This document shows, piece by piece, positions 1 to 10,756 of a stretch of DNA of 64,000 nt. The notes beneath the pieces were generated by a model. That model was not told the origin of the DNA. It ran no database searches and was given only the letters and a program-made list of their open reading frames with translations. Both the position numbers and the translations under genes were made by a program. This DNA comes from Pseudovirgaria hyperparasitica (lineage: Eukaryota > Ascomycota > Dothideomycetes > Acrospermales > Acrospermaceae), in assembly GCF_010093815.1 (NCBI RefSeq), contig NW_022985562.1, forward strand, positions 620,001 to 684,000, read 5' to 3'. Numbering within the stretch: the first letter of the stretch is position 1; each line of letters begins with the position of its first letter.

Positions 1-29
1 AGAGTTTTAGACTGCTTAAGTTGGATTGA

Positions 30-239
30 ATTCGAGCTTTCATCTCACGAGTGTGCATGAGCAGATTTCTTTTGGGCAATCACCGAAATTCGGATAGTCC
101 TATGCTCGACCAAATAGAGCGATCTATGCCATCACAGCTGTTGAAGTCTATGCGACGGCTTGCTGTCAATGCTAGTGAGATAGGACGTGAGGGCACTGTA
201 GTAATCCTGACTAGAGCGTATCCAACACGAGAGGACTGA
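30..239 (+). CDS. Possible 3' end of a gene cut by the left window edge
   Basis: A frame is open from about base 30, just after a stop at 27-29, and ends at 237-239. The predicted tail contains DQIERSMPSQLLKSMRR and reads like ordinary protein, but there is no recognisable domain. If real, it is the last exon of a plus-strand gene starting left of the window, with an acceptor near bases 40-60. It could equally be chance. I assign no function. Confidence 0.22.
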   Translation: MRAFISRVCMSRFLLGNHRNSDSPMLDQIERSMPSQLLKSMRRLAVNASEIGREGTVVILTRAYPTRED

Positions 240-1021
240 GTGTTGCACCCCAGACGGATCGAGTCCTATATATAGGGTAAATGTGACCATCATACTCAAC
301 GACATAAGAACCTGAGGTATGTGATAATCTGGAGATAGATGACAATACTCGTAAAGGCGGTGCTACATTGCAAGCAAAGGCATGAATCCTCCTCCCTCCT
401 GAGTAAGCCCCTTTTCCTATGTCTACAACACGATCTCATCCATCGTCGACACTACAAGCTTCCACTTATGCCGGCTGCATATACACCACTAGAACCATGT
501 CCCTTAGACATAATCTATGGAAGTTAGTGGGAACCTGTAGCGTTCACTGTATCATCAAGGGCTTCTTTGACAATATTGTTCATGACACTGTTGAAATCTG
601 CTCTTTTTAGGGTGTATCAGCCGCAAATGCTGATTGACTGTCCACGTTGTGCTTGCCAAAAATTTCCTGAACAGTGAAGTAGAAACGGTCGAAGGCAAGT
701 GATCTTGGGAACCTAATACCTTGACATGTCATATGGACACAGACACATGTTCTTGCGCACATCATCCATTCCAGGAGGCCTGGGATAGTAAGTACGGACC
801 TGTACGACTATGGCCTCGGACAATAATTGCGTAAAGAAGACCTGAATGATTGAATCGAGTTCCAGTTTAAGCTTCCGGACTAATATATGCTACTGTGAAT
901 TGTGAGTCAGAAGTCTATTGAGGGAGATTGCCAGGGCTGTGTAGCCGACAAAAATCGCTCTTCTAGACATCCCGTTATTTGTTGTTCTTCGGAGGACAAT
1001 GCCAACCTTTGTCAAATTCCA
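240..1021. other. Intergenic, no supported gene
   Basis: Only short unrelated open frames are present on either strand, none with a recognisable motif or convincing splice partners. The right end is the 3' flank of the minus-strand Zn2Cys6 gene. Confidence 0.6.
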
Positions 1022-3416
1022 TTAAGTAGGGAAGTTCCAAATGAAATCCAACGTGCCGTCATCAAGTCTTGGAAATGACTGCAGGCCGTCAAGGCTGAAC
1101 GGCGGTATATTGGTATCAAAAGGCAAAGTCAGCCAGTCGTCCCTCAAAGTCATGTCCGTCAGATCCGGCTGCATGGACGGTATTTGAACCACGCCCATAT
1201 CATCGTCTGTCTGTGTTGTATTCCAGTCATTGTTGACTGTCCTTTCCGCTGATTGTGGGCGACTGTAAAATTTGGGAGGACGAGACGACACCTTGAAGCT
1301 GCGTCGGAGTCTTGTGAGGTGCAACTCAAGTAGCGTGGCGTATCGTGACGCCAGATGCATATCATCGAGAGAACTTGCACGCATACTCTGGATGGCTCGA
1401 CTTATAACACCCAGACTGCTCTGGAGTTTCGTGTTCCACACGCCTAAACTGAGCCCCTTTATGAGGAAGATAGAACTGGACGTGATCCGTAGGAAGACTC
1501 TGACTGGAGCATAGCGTAATGAACCTGATTCGGCGAGACTTATGATTCGCTCTAGAATCTCGCAACTACCATCTACTACCTCTTGGACGAATTCGTAGTC
1601 AGATGCATCGGCTTGTGCAGAGCCTGACTCAGCTTCTGTCATTGTGCGCTCTACAACAGCTTGCATCCCAAGTGAGTTCATATAGACCTTGACGTATTGG
1701 AATTCAATGTTGAGGGTCTCCAAAAAGCAATGACTGAAAGCTGAACAGTATTAGAATCATAAGATGCTGTATATGATCCCTGCTTAACATACTTTGGTTT
1801 TCCAAATGCTTGGATCTCCACTGGTCCAATAATGGCTGAAAGTGTTCCAATAGTGAAATATATTTCCCATTGCTCAGAATCTGTTTTGTATAGACTGGAG
1901 ATGGGAAAAACATGTCCGAAACCGATTTGAGTAATTTCGTTAGATCGATCCAGGCTGTCATGAAAGCCTGCCATTCATCGCCACTTTTAGAAGCCCCTGA
2001 CCGGCGACCCTGCACAGTTTGGTTCAGGCCTTGTGGCACCATTGAGGTGTGTCCAAGACGGGACGATAACTGTTCTGTGTACACATAGAGCAGTTTCTTC
2101 GTTCGCAGGAATCGAGTTGTTGTTCTTTCTGTATATGCTTGAGGCTGGTCTTTCCCTATTGCAAGCTTCTTCTCATCATCAAACACCCCACGCTCGTGAG
2201 CTAGAGTGAGTGCTGTCCCAAGAAGCATCCATGACATTCGATCCGATCGTCTGACAGACTCAATGACGTCATGAAGCCATTTATTGGAGGCAGCAAGGTC
2301 TTCGCAGGGTACCTTAGGTGTAGGTTCTACAACGTTAGTATCGAGCTCCGGGGGTACAAGATCAGCATCCCACCCGTCGATAGCAGGCGGGAAGTGTAAG
2401 ATACGAGGGTGCCATTCCACGATAAGAAGTAGAGCTTCGATAGAGCCGACATTCCTAGTCCGTGGATACTTGCCTTTTTCTTGACCCAGAGTGATTTTCA
2501 TAAGCAGATGTTGCAGATGCTCCCAGAGCCTGTGATGGATGAAATAGCTCCTCGATGCACCTCCTGAGCCCTCGAGTACGTTGTAGCGAGAGGAAATCAT
2601 CAAGATAGTGGTGCAGAGAACGGGTTCCTCTGTGACTAGAATGGGATGATTTTCATGATTTGCGTAGAAGTCGGTCAAAATGGGCGATAGCGGGTGCATG
2701 TGTCTGAAGAACAGCTCTACATAGGTCAAAGCCTCTTCTGCTGAGAAGAGACCCATGCGGACGAAACGACAAGCATTCCAGGTCTTCAGAACTTCGGGGC
2801 TGGACCGCGTTGTTACCAATGAATGTGTGAAGGGAAAGGTAGAAAGACTCGCAGTAGGAGTCTGATATGTAGTGGTCTGCACATTGGTGGCAGAGGTCTC
2901 GTCCTCTGACTGACCTTCGTCCGTACGACTATTTGGGTGTTCTGCCGCCTGAAATAAAATGTCAAGGGCATCTTTACTGTTGGACACAACAGTTCTCATG
3001 ACTGATTTCCTAAAGGAAGTAGCATCCTCGTTGATTCGTGCAGATGCTGCAGGTCGAGATACTGTTGCGGTCCCGGTGTGAGAATCATGGATTTCTGGGC
3101 TGAGATGAAACCGCACGCCTGTAATATCATCTGATTCCCTGTTTGCCGCGTCCGTCACTTCTTCATTTATTTCATCCCGTTTGCGTTTTTTCGTCCAGGA
3201 CCTCTCGTCACTGAAAATACATTCTCTTAACTCCCTGCGACACCGTTGACACGGTGGGCCAGCATCTGGAACATCACATTTGGCCTTCCGTTTTCGACAT
3301 GGAATGCAAGCCTTGTACGCCCGCTGAAACTCTTTTTGGCCGGACGTAGATCGTGCCTTATTCGTAGACTCCACCGACTGGGCTACATGTGTTGCGTCCG
3401 GCGAGGCCTGAGACAT
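1022..3416 (-). CDS. Zn2Cys6 transcription factor, Aro80-like
   Basis: This is a predicted 780-residue nuclear DNA-binding regulator. The exons on the minus strand are 3416-1793 and 1740-1022. The 52-bp intron starts GTATGT, ends CAG and restores the frame (phase 1). Near residue 36 lies the binuclear zinc cluster C-X2-C-X6-C-X8-C-X2-C-X6-C (ACIPCRKRKAKCDVP and onward), followed by a basic KKRKRDE stretch. The central region (LVTEEPVLCTTILMISSRY, GSIEALLLIVEWHPR) matches the fungal regulatory middle domain as I know it from Aro80-type activators of aromatic amino-acid catabolism. The family is certain from the cluster. The Aro80 assignment rests on remembered similarity of the middle region, and target genes cannot be read from this window. 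The promoter is the 405-bp gap to the WLM gene. Confidence 0.85.
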
Positions 3417-3821
3417 ATTGTACGAACCTCACGCATTGGATTCAGGGCAGGTTATTGAAGGAATGTCGCGGAGATTCGAAGTCAAGCGAGAGGAGAAAAG
3501 CTAGGGTATATTTTACCATTACGAAATTGTCATCATATTATTGCCACTATGATAACCAGAAAAATTAAGCGATATTTGCAAACTCCAATTGATCGCGGAA
3601 AGCAACGGCCGCGGCTAGCTAAGGGCGCCAAGCCCTCCAGCTCCAAAATTACATAACTAGGTATCATCACAGGAAGACTAATAAGCAGAGAGTTGTAATG
3701 CCATGAAACTAAGGTCGATAGCATCGCGCGAGATCGGTGATTCTAAAGTCATTATCAAATAGTGAATGGCCATTATGATATATTTAGTTCGCGATGGTGA
3801 TATTGGTAGACAGATATTTGC
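3417..3821. other. Intergenic, AT-rich
   Basis: This gap of about 405 bp lies between the 3' end of the WLM gene and the start of the Zn2Cys6 gene, both on the minus strand. It should hold the promoter of the regulator. I see no gene or clear motif. Confidence 0.6.
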
Positions 3822-4832
3822 TTATTGCTCACCAGACTTATTCTGGTCCTGATCTACCTGCTTTCCTTTCTTAAACCGAGCTTCTGCTGCTCTCGCAATA
3901 ACCTCTCGTCGGCTCATTTGTCCTGTCTCGACATCAACGTTACTGTCTTTCTCCTCCCCTCGGCCAAGCACAAATTCACCGCCCGCCCAACCACCTTCGT
4001 CAATATGATCCTCGCTTGAGCCTGGCTCGGGTTCGTAGAAGGCATCGTTCGTAAGTGCTTGACCACCACTCTTCCAGTCTGCTTTGCTGACCTCCTTTTC
4101 TATCTCCCTGCATAGCTTCCAGAACTTCTGGTCATGCGGTCCATGGACGTTGTGAGCAAGCTCATGGCAAAGTGTGTTACGGATTGTCTTATAGTCCCTA
4201 TAACCGTCCATCGCATCAGTACGTAGCCTCAATTCTATCACTTCGCCTTTATTTCTGTTCAAGCCCAGTGTCCGTGACACCCCTTCATGCGACGCAGACG
4301 TGTGTGCCGCTGGATCCATCTCCGTGAGCAAAGGAACAGAGAACTTGTGGTTGCGCATTGCCGCTCGAATCCCAGGGTCATCGCGCAAACGCTCCAAAAA
4401 TGCAAGCGACCGTTCGGGATGTGGAAATTGTGGGAGAGGACGGAGAGTGTGGAAAGTGTACTCGGCATCCTCCCTTACACGTTGCCAATCACGCGTTCGA
4501 ACGGGCTTTGCAGAAGATATCGGGGAGGCCTTTCGAGGTCTCGTCGCCTCTGAGATTGATGCTGCCAGTCTTGAGAGCTCCTCATGCGTAGGAGCGAGTA
4601 ATGTGATTTTTCGGTTCACAAGAGAGCGGAGTGGTAATGAAGGGTCTTTGAACGGAACGCGCTGGAGGCCAAGTTTCGGCACTAGTAGTTTTTGATGAGA
4701 CTGAGGTATCCCGAGCTCTTCGTGAATTCGGTCAGAGAGGTCTATGAGTGTCGCATTGCTGGGGAACGAGTATGCATGAGGCTTGCCATGATGTATGACT
4801 GTGAGGATGACGCAAGACTCTTCAGACATCAT
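3822..4832 (-). CDS. Ubiquitin-like and WLM domain metalloprotease
   Basis: This intronless gene encodes 336 residues. Residues 5-85 look like a ubiquitin-like fold (ILTVIHHGKPHAYSFPSNAT, LGIPQSHQKLL). The C-terminal half carries the WLM zinc-peptidase signature CHELAHNVHGPHDQKFW, with HExxH plus a third histidine as metal ligands and the glutamate as catalytic base. Proteins with this UBL+WLM order occur in fungi, and the related Wss1/SPRTN group degrades DNA-protein crosslinks. A role in proteolysis of ubiquitin- or SUMO-linked nuclear substrates is therefore likely but inferred. The tail is rich in charged residues. Two ATG codons are adjacent at the start, and I kept the first. The gene is head-to-head with Med8. 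Confidence 0.88.
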   Translation of the reverse strand: MMSEESCVILTVIHHGKPHAYSFPSNATLIDLSDRIHEELGIPQSHQKLLVPKLGLQRVPFKDPSLPLRSLVNRKITLLAPTHEELSRLAASISEATRPRKASPISSAKPVRTRDWQRVREDAEYTFHTLRPLPQFPHPERSLAFLERLRDDPGIRAAMRNHKFSVPLLTEMDPAAHTSASHEGVSRTLGLNRNKGEVIELRLRTDAMDGYRDYKTIRNTLCHELAHNVHGPHDQKFWKLCREIEKEVSKADWKSGGQALTNDAFYEPEPGSSEDHIDEGGWAGGEFVLGRGEEKDSNVDVETGQMSRREVIARAAEARFKKGKQVDQDQNKSGEQ

Positions 4833-5194
4833 AGAATCGGGAGAAAACTGTACGGTAATCTTCGCTAGAATTTGGTGTTAGTTGCTAGCAGTATGAAGTT
4901 TGGAGACGACTTGAACACAAGCAGTATGCGCGGAGTGTGCACTAGAGACGTGTATGTAGTGATTGAGGCAAAGTTCTCAATTCAGTCAAAAATTATATCC
5001 AAGGAATGGATTATTGACCTACGTCGGGTCGAAAGTAATCGATCATCGGTGTTTGTAAGCAAACTCCGCGGTATCACCTAGCTTCGCCTAAACTTGCCAG
5101 ACATCAGCGGGATCCTAACATGGTGGATAATAGCCATTCTCGCGCAAGCTGGCAAATTATCCACTTGGAACATTTTCACTTCTAGAGCCTCGAC
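4833..5194. promoter_or_regulatory. Divergent promoter region of WLM protease and Med8
   Basis: These 362 bp separate two outward-facing genes and must hold both promoters. No TATA box or other element stands out strongly enough to name. Confidence 0.5.
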
Positions 5195-6074
5195 ATGCCA
5201 GCCCTTAACATGGAACAACAGCATGCTCCTGATGAAGTCAGAGTATTAGAACAGCTTCGCGCCCAGCTTCATACCTTGTGCGGAGCTTCACATACCATGA
5301 TCATGAAATTGCAATACGGCACGGATCAAGACTCCCTACCGCCATGGTATATCGCATGAGGCCTAAGTTAAGGCATATGTCACAGCTAACAAAGTCAGGC
5401 CTGTTGTGCAATCTTCGATCAATGATATCGCTCGGAACCTCCAGACGATCCAGACGATCATGGCCAGCTCCGTACGGTCCAAAAACGCGGATTCCAACGA
5501 GTCCAAGGAGTCAAATATAGACTTTCTTCAGTCCGCGCATGTTCATACGCTTCCAAACTTCCCAGCCTCTGCGCAGCGAGACTTGTTGTATACTATGTTG
5601 CGGAAAAAGCTGGATAATCCTGTCGAAGATTGGTTCTCTGATATCACAAATACCACCAATTCGGTGTCGGATGAAAACCTCGATAACGTACAGCTACGTG
5701 AACTTTGGAACTGGGCTCCCGTAAAAAGTAATAAGATTGCGAGGACGCAGCTGGGCCTAATTGGCGTGGACGAGAGTGAAGACGAGGGCGAAACTGAGGA
5801 TGAGAATGGGGACGAAGATGAAGACCACTTCGAAGATAGCTTGGAGGATGGCAAGGTGACTGAAGCCAAAGAAGACAAGATGCAGGGGGTGCAGACTGAA
5901 GATAGGCGGGGAAGCGATATGCTACAAGAACAACAACAGAGGAGAGCCAGTATAGCTGAACACGAGCCAGGCATACATGCGAGGAAGATGATGGACCTGA
6001 TCCAGATTTTGCCATTCTCTCTGACCGGTACTCTTGGTAGCGCGCCCTCTATGCCGACCTTGTCAAGAAAGTGA
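5195..6074 (+). CDS. med8: Mediator complex subunit 8
   Basis: This is a predicted 275-residue subunit of the Mediator head module, which links activators to RNA polymerase II. The exons are 5195-5346 and 5399-6074. The intron starts GTATAT, has branch-like GCTAAC and ends TCAG, giving SLPPW-PVVQSSINDIARN across the join. The first exon holds the helical part (VRVLEQLRAQLHTLC). The second holds the Med8 hallmark LPNFPASAQRDLLYTMLRKK followed by VEDW. An acidic insert follows (roughly residues 165-195, very rich in E and D), and the tail KMMDLIQILPFSLTG resembles the conserved Med8 C-terminal helix. Length fits fungal Med8. The N-terminal ATG lies only nine codons before a stop-free Med8 core, so the start is reasonably safe. 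Confidence 0.9.
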
Positions 6075-6785
6075 TGCACGATATGGTTCAGGTATTGCTC
6101 GGGACACAAACTACATGACCAAGTTTAGAAAGCGCTAACCTCAGAATCGTCCTACGATCAAAAGATCAACCGGGCATCTGAGCTATCAACGGCGCTAACA
6201 CCTGCATCTTGAATCCGGAGCCTTATTCGGCTAACCCGATAACCATGTCTGATAGCTCATGACCGGGCGATTGAGGCTGCCTATGGCGAGGGAGAATGCA
6301 TCCGACCCGGGCTTTCTTCCTCGGATAGAATAATAGTAGTGAAGACAGGCACGCTTGAACGAGTCTGGTTCTACCTAAGATTGATTCAATCATGGATGGC
6401 GTTGCCGAACACAGTTAGCGGGGCCAGGATAAATGTTTCTACATAGCTGTAGCTGGCATACATTAGATGACTACTAATACTAGACACGCAACTGTAACAC
6501 CTGCGATACAGCAGCGTCGCATCAATGGTTTCTTCCGAGGGCTCTTTACCAGTTCAACCATGATTATGATAGCCCCGCACTAGATTAGCCGGAAACAGCT
6601 GTCCTGTCCGACGAATGAATATCCACAACTAGATCTTATCTTTGGCGAGCTCTGGAGCATGCTCTCCACCCTTACATTCAGCTGTAATATGCCGGTTGTC
6701 TCGAACCAGCAGTAGTCGGCTTAGGTCTTTGAACAGAAACATGTACGGTGGTGTGCGGGCTTCGAAGCTTTCAGGATGTACTCTG
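6075..6785. other. Intergenic between Med8 and aldehyde dehydrogenase
   Basis: No supported gene. The right part should be the upstream promoter of the dehydrogenase. The frame of the dehydrogenase stays open upstream to about 6642, but the TATA-like site at 6786 argues that this part is not translated. Confidence 0.55.
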
Positions 6786-6792
6786 TATAAAA
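6786..6792 (+). promoter_or_regulatory. TATA-box-like element of the aldehyde dehydrogenase gene
   Basis: TATAAAA lies 93 bp upstream of the chosen ATG and is followed by a CT-rich stretch (CTTTTTCCTTCCCCTC). This is the usual layout of a well-expressed fungal promoter with transcription starting in or after the CT block. It supports translation from 6885 rather than from an in-frame ATG at 6741. Confidence 0.5.
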
Positions 6793-6884
6793 CCCTTTTT
6801 CCTTCCCCTCACTCGACGAGAGGCCTGCTCCAACTTTTCCCCTCCTGTATAAGTCCCATCTTGAACTTTCGTCGTTTTTGCAGC

Positions 6885-8440
6885 ATGCCACAACTCACAG
6901 TACAGCTTAAAACACCCAATGGAGTCTCATACACCCAGCCCATCGGCTTGTTCATCGGTAATGAATGGCACGCCGCCAAGTCAGGCGAAAAGATCACATC
7001 CATAAACCCAACAGACGAGACCGAAATTGCAACGGTAGAAGCAGCAGGACCCGAAGACGTTGACATAGCCGTAGCTGCAGCTCGTAAGGCTTTCAAAGAC
7101 CCATCATGGAGAGACATCGGCGGCACAGAGCGAGGAAAGCTGATGCACAAGCTTGCCACCATAATCGAAAGAGAAAAAGAAACCCTGGCAGCCATAGAGA
7201 CCTGGGACAACGGCAAGCCATACAGCGCATCACTTAACGAGGACTTAGCAGAGGTCACCGGTGCACTAAATTACTATGCTGGATATGCCGACAAATTACA
7301 CGGACAAGTCATCGAGACTACCCCTGCGAAGCTCGCATACACCATTAGAGAGCCAATCGGCGTGTGTGGCCAGATCATTCCATGGAATTATCCGCTTGTA
7401 AGTGAATAGAGTTCCACGTACTGGTGATATGTCTAAGAGGAGCATAGGCCATGGCAGCCTGGAAACTTGGCCCAGCTCTTGCTTCTGGAAACACCGTCGT
7501 CCTAAAGGCTGCCGAGCAGACACCTCTGAGCATATTGTACCTTGCAAATCTCATTAAGGAAGCCGGGTTTCCTCCCGGGGTTGTCAATATTCTTAATGGC
7601 TATGGTAAGTCGGCTGGAGCAGCGCTAGCTAGCCACTTGGATGTCGACAAGATCGCCTTTACTGGTAGCACCAATACTGGTCGAGAAATCATGAAAATGG
7701 CTGCCGTGAATTTGAAGAACATAACTCTAGAGACAGGGGGTAAGTCTCCTCTTCTGGTCTTTGATGACGCGGATCTGGATCAGGCTGTAAAGTGGAGTCA
7801 TATCGGCATCATGTCGAATCAGGGGCAAATATGCACAGCAACATCGCGAATATTGGTTCAGGATGGAGTGTACGATTCGTTCATCAAAGCCTTCAAGGAC
7901 CATGTGGTGAATACCAGCAAGGTCGGAGACCCCTTCGAAGATAGCACTTTCCAAGGTCCTCAAGTTACCAAAGCACAGTTCGACCGGGTACTGTCCTACA
8001 TTGAGACTGGAAAATCTGAAGGCGCAACGCTTGCCACAGGTGGGGAGGCTTACAAGAATGTAAACGGCAAAGGCTTCTTCATCTCTCCCACCGTCTTCAC
8101 TGATGTCAAAAATACTATGAAGATATTCAGAGAAGAGGTGTTCGGACCATTTGTGGTCATCAGCTCATTCGAGACGGAAGAAGAGGCTGTTGCTATAGCG
8201 AATGATACCACGTATGGTCTAGGTAGTGCAGTGTTCACAAAGGACATTGTCAAGGCTCATCGAGTAGCACGGAATATCGAGGCCGGCATGGTATGGATCA
8301 ATTCGAGCAACGACTCTGACTTTCGAGTACCATTTGGCGGCGTAAAGCAGTCCGGGATAGGACGTGAGCTTGGGGAAGCAGGACTCGATTCTTATACCAA
8401 CAAGAAGGCCATTCATGTTAATCTCGGCTCGTGGCTGTGA
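6885..8440 (+). CDS. Aldehyde dehydrogenase, NAD(P)-dependent
   Basis: This is a predicted 501-residue class 1/2 aldehyde dehydrogenase, oxidising aldehydes to carboxylic acids. The exons are 6885-7397 and 7448-8440, with a phase-0 intron (GTAAGT, ATAG). It has QIIPWNYPL of the nucleotide-binding fold, LETGGKSP with the general-base glutamate, and NQGQICTATSR with the catalytic cysteine. The late PFGGVKQSGIGRELGE block is also present. The first residues (PNGVSYTQPIGLFIGNEW) align with the start of cytosolic fungal AldA-type enzymes, so no targeting sequence is needed. An in-frame ATG at 6741 would add a basic leader that might target mitochondria, but it lies upstream of the TATA-like site. 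Fungi carry several paralogues, so the physiological substrate (acetaldehyde or others) cannot be fixed. Confidence 0.95.
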
Positions 8441-9628
8441 GAATGTTGAGGAAAACCGCGTGTTTGCACTGTAAGGCAGTACATAGCACGCCTTGATGTT
8501 TCAGTGACTATGTAAGAAAAAGAAAACATAAGACCGTACATTAACGTATCTGAATACGACATGCCTGCTAATGCCAGGACAATGCAGGCAGCTTAGAGCG
8601 CCTCGTACACGATTACAATTCATGATAGCCTTGGACTTCCTCCTCCCGCTACACATATACAACAGCGATTTGCCACAAGAGGAGGTCTAAACAGGTTTTG
8701 TATCTGGCTTCCTAAAGTCGTGCAGATATCGTCCAAAGATAAGAAAGTTGCAGGTCTCCGGCAGGGGTGCGTGCATAGATATAGCCTTATCTCCTCAGCG
8801 CTATGTCAAAGCATTGGTAAAGTGGTCGACGTCAGTCGACCGGTGAACGGTATAATTATTCAAAAATACCACATCTCTCCCCCTGTTCGTCCTTCTAGTC
8901 ACATACACTTGACACGTTCCACTTTCCCGTCTAGGCAACGCACCTACATATGCGCTCGGACGTGGAGAGGTTCTTAATTGGCCGGAGCTGTCGACTGTCC
9001 CTAAAGATAGTACAGCTTTTTGTATGTCCGAATATCGATTGAACCAATACAAAAGGATTAATAGTACTTTAGAAGCTGGTTGTGAGGCACTAGAGATGAG
9101 GCTAATGTTGGCTACGCTCTTACCAGAGACTGCACACAGCTGAAAAAGCGAGTGTCATTAAATTGCATACGCGCGTGCCATCACCGGAACACCATAAACG
9201 CTCAACAAAGTGTATTGATCGACAGTAGTAAATGGCCGAGACGGCTTATCGAACATTCCGACGACCTGGTGTACGGAGACAGCCAAGACCGACGTGCCGA
9301 GAGCACAGAAGCTGGGCAAAGATGCATGGATTCAAGTGAATAGATAACCAGTCAGGTGGACGACGATAAAAGACAAGTCGATTCGGCGTAGTCTGCTGAG
9401 CTGTCTGGCTAATCGACCCTCTAGTTGGCGAACCTGCCGCTGACTTCAGCAAGCTCGCGTTGGTGTGATAATACGGCGTGACAGAGGATCTTCATGCACA
9501 GTCAGCAAGCGAGGTGTCTAGTAATTCAACCTCGATAGCACGACTGGGTAATCAATAGGATAGTAAGATATGCTGACAGCATAGCTGAATAACCGGATGA
9601 TAGGGCGAGCCCGGAAAGAAAGATGAAC
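8441..9628. other. Intergenic, no supported gene
   Basis: About 1.2 kb downstream of the aldehyde dehydrogenase. Short open frames exist on both strands, but none has domain-like sequence, plausible introns or a good start context. Confidence 0.55.
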
Positions 9629-9686
9629 ATATATATATAGAGAGAGAGAGAGAAAGTGGGAGCAAGAGGGAGAGGGAGAAAGGGAG
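9629..9686 (+). repeat. AT then AG microsatellite and purine tract
   Basis: An alternating AT run (9629-9639) passes directly into an AG run (9639-9653) and then a purine-only stretch broken by one C, up to 9686. It lies about 1.1 kb upstream of the Ppz start. Such purine tracts can be nucleosome-poor promoter elements, which is inference here. Confidence 0.85.
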
Positions 9687-10756
9687 CTACTTAAGAGCAG
9701 CAGCGGCGGAGAGATGCAGGACGCACTGACAACGGGGCTATTCACGCGCTCTATGCCCGCCCCATGCCACCACTGCGTGGCGTATAAGCAAAAAGTGTAG
9801 CGTGGTAGCCGCCTAAGAGGCAGCCTGCAGCCCCGTTCGCTGCTGCCAAACAGCCCAGGCCTTGCCGCTGCGTGCCAAGTAAATCCTGGGCGTTCGCATC
9901 CTCTTCTGCGGCCTGCCCATCCAGTTCTCTCCACCCAGAAGATCCTATCCTCTCAAAGCTTCTTCACAATCCGAAGCCAAAGTCTTGCTCATTCTCTCAA
10001 GTGGTATACCAGCCATTCTCTGCTTTCACTTTTACTTCCGCTTCCCATCCCAGCGTTCTTTCCGCTTACCTCTTTACATCCTATCGTAAGCTACGTGCCC
10101 CACGAAGTACGTACCGTCCACCGCCGTCTCCCACTTCATCATCGCTCACGATTCACCATCGACAAGCCCAAATTCTACCGCGCGCAGTTGCCCCCCAAAC
10201 TCTCAGAGTACCCTCTGTGCGACCATATCCTCGAAGCTCATTACTTCATTTATGACAGCTTCTGCGTTGCGCAGTCAAGCTCCCCGCAGACTTCTCAACA
10301 CCTGTCAAACGCCTGCCACTGCAGCATCTTCAGTCTCGAGCCACTGAACAGTAACTACAATTAAGCAAAACCCGAGGAAGTCTACGATCTGGCTCAAGTA
10401 AGGCGAGAACCATTTCCCTCTGCCTATCCTCCCTCCCGAAAGTCCTTCCTGGACTGTCCATGCGCCACGATAACCACCGCCACCGGTGAGGCTTGCTTCC
10501 TATCGTTTCTATCACGACTATACAGGCCACCATAACACGTCTCTACTATATCGGACATCCCTGCCATTTTCGAACAACTGTTCACGAGAATTCCTTCCTC
10601 ATACTACCATTCACAAGCACTGTCGATTCTTCCTTGAGCCGCCTAGCTTCGCACTTTCTGCGACTGCACATCCCAACATTGTTATCGCTCCACATAACTT
10701 CGTATCTGTTAGTCAATACCGTCGTAGGATATCATACTTCCCTTATCTGAGTCACT
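9687..10756 (+). promoter_or_regulatory. Long pyrimidine-rich promoter/leader of the Ppz gene
   Basis: From about 9870 to the Ppz ATG the plus strand is rich in C and T, with many CTTCC, TCACC and CCATC words, typical of fungal 5' leaders. Several short upstream open frames with ATG start here, for example near 10486 and 10493, ending before or overlapping 10757. I see no protein domain in any frame. I read this as promoter plus a long 5' UTR, possibly with UTR introns. A small separate gene is not excluded. Confidence 0.45.

Noticed and set aside
5543-6109. Long minus-strand frame (188 codons) opposite Med8
   Set aside because: It is the serine-rich mirror of the acidic GAG/GAC-rich Med8 exon, with no domain and no splice or start support.
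6642-6884. Upstream in-frame extension of the aldehyde dehydrogenase
   Set aside because: It contains a TATA-like box followed by a CT block, and family proteins begin at the 6885 ATG. An alternative start at 6741 remains possible but less likely.
9518-9934. Minus-strand frame of 138 codons with serine/leucine repeats
   Set aside because: Its sequence reflects the AG microsatellite and purine tract; there is no domain and no conserved start context.
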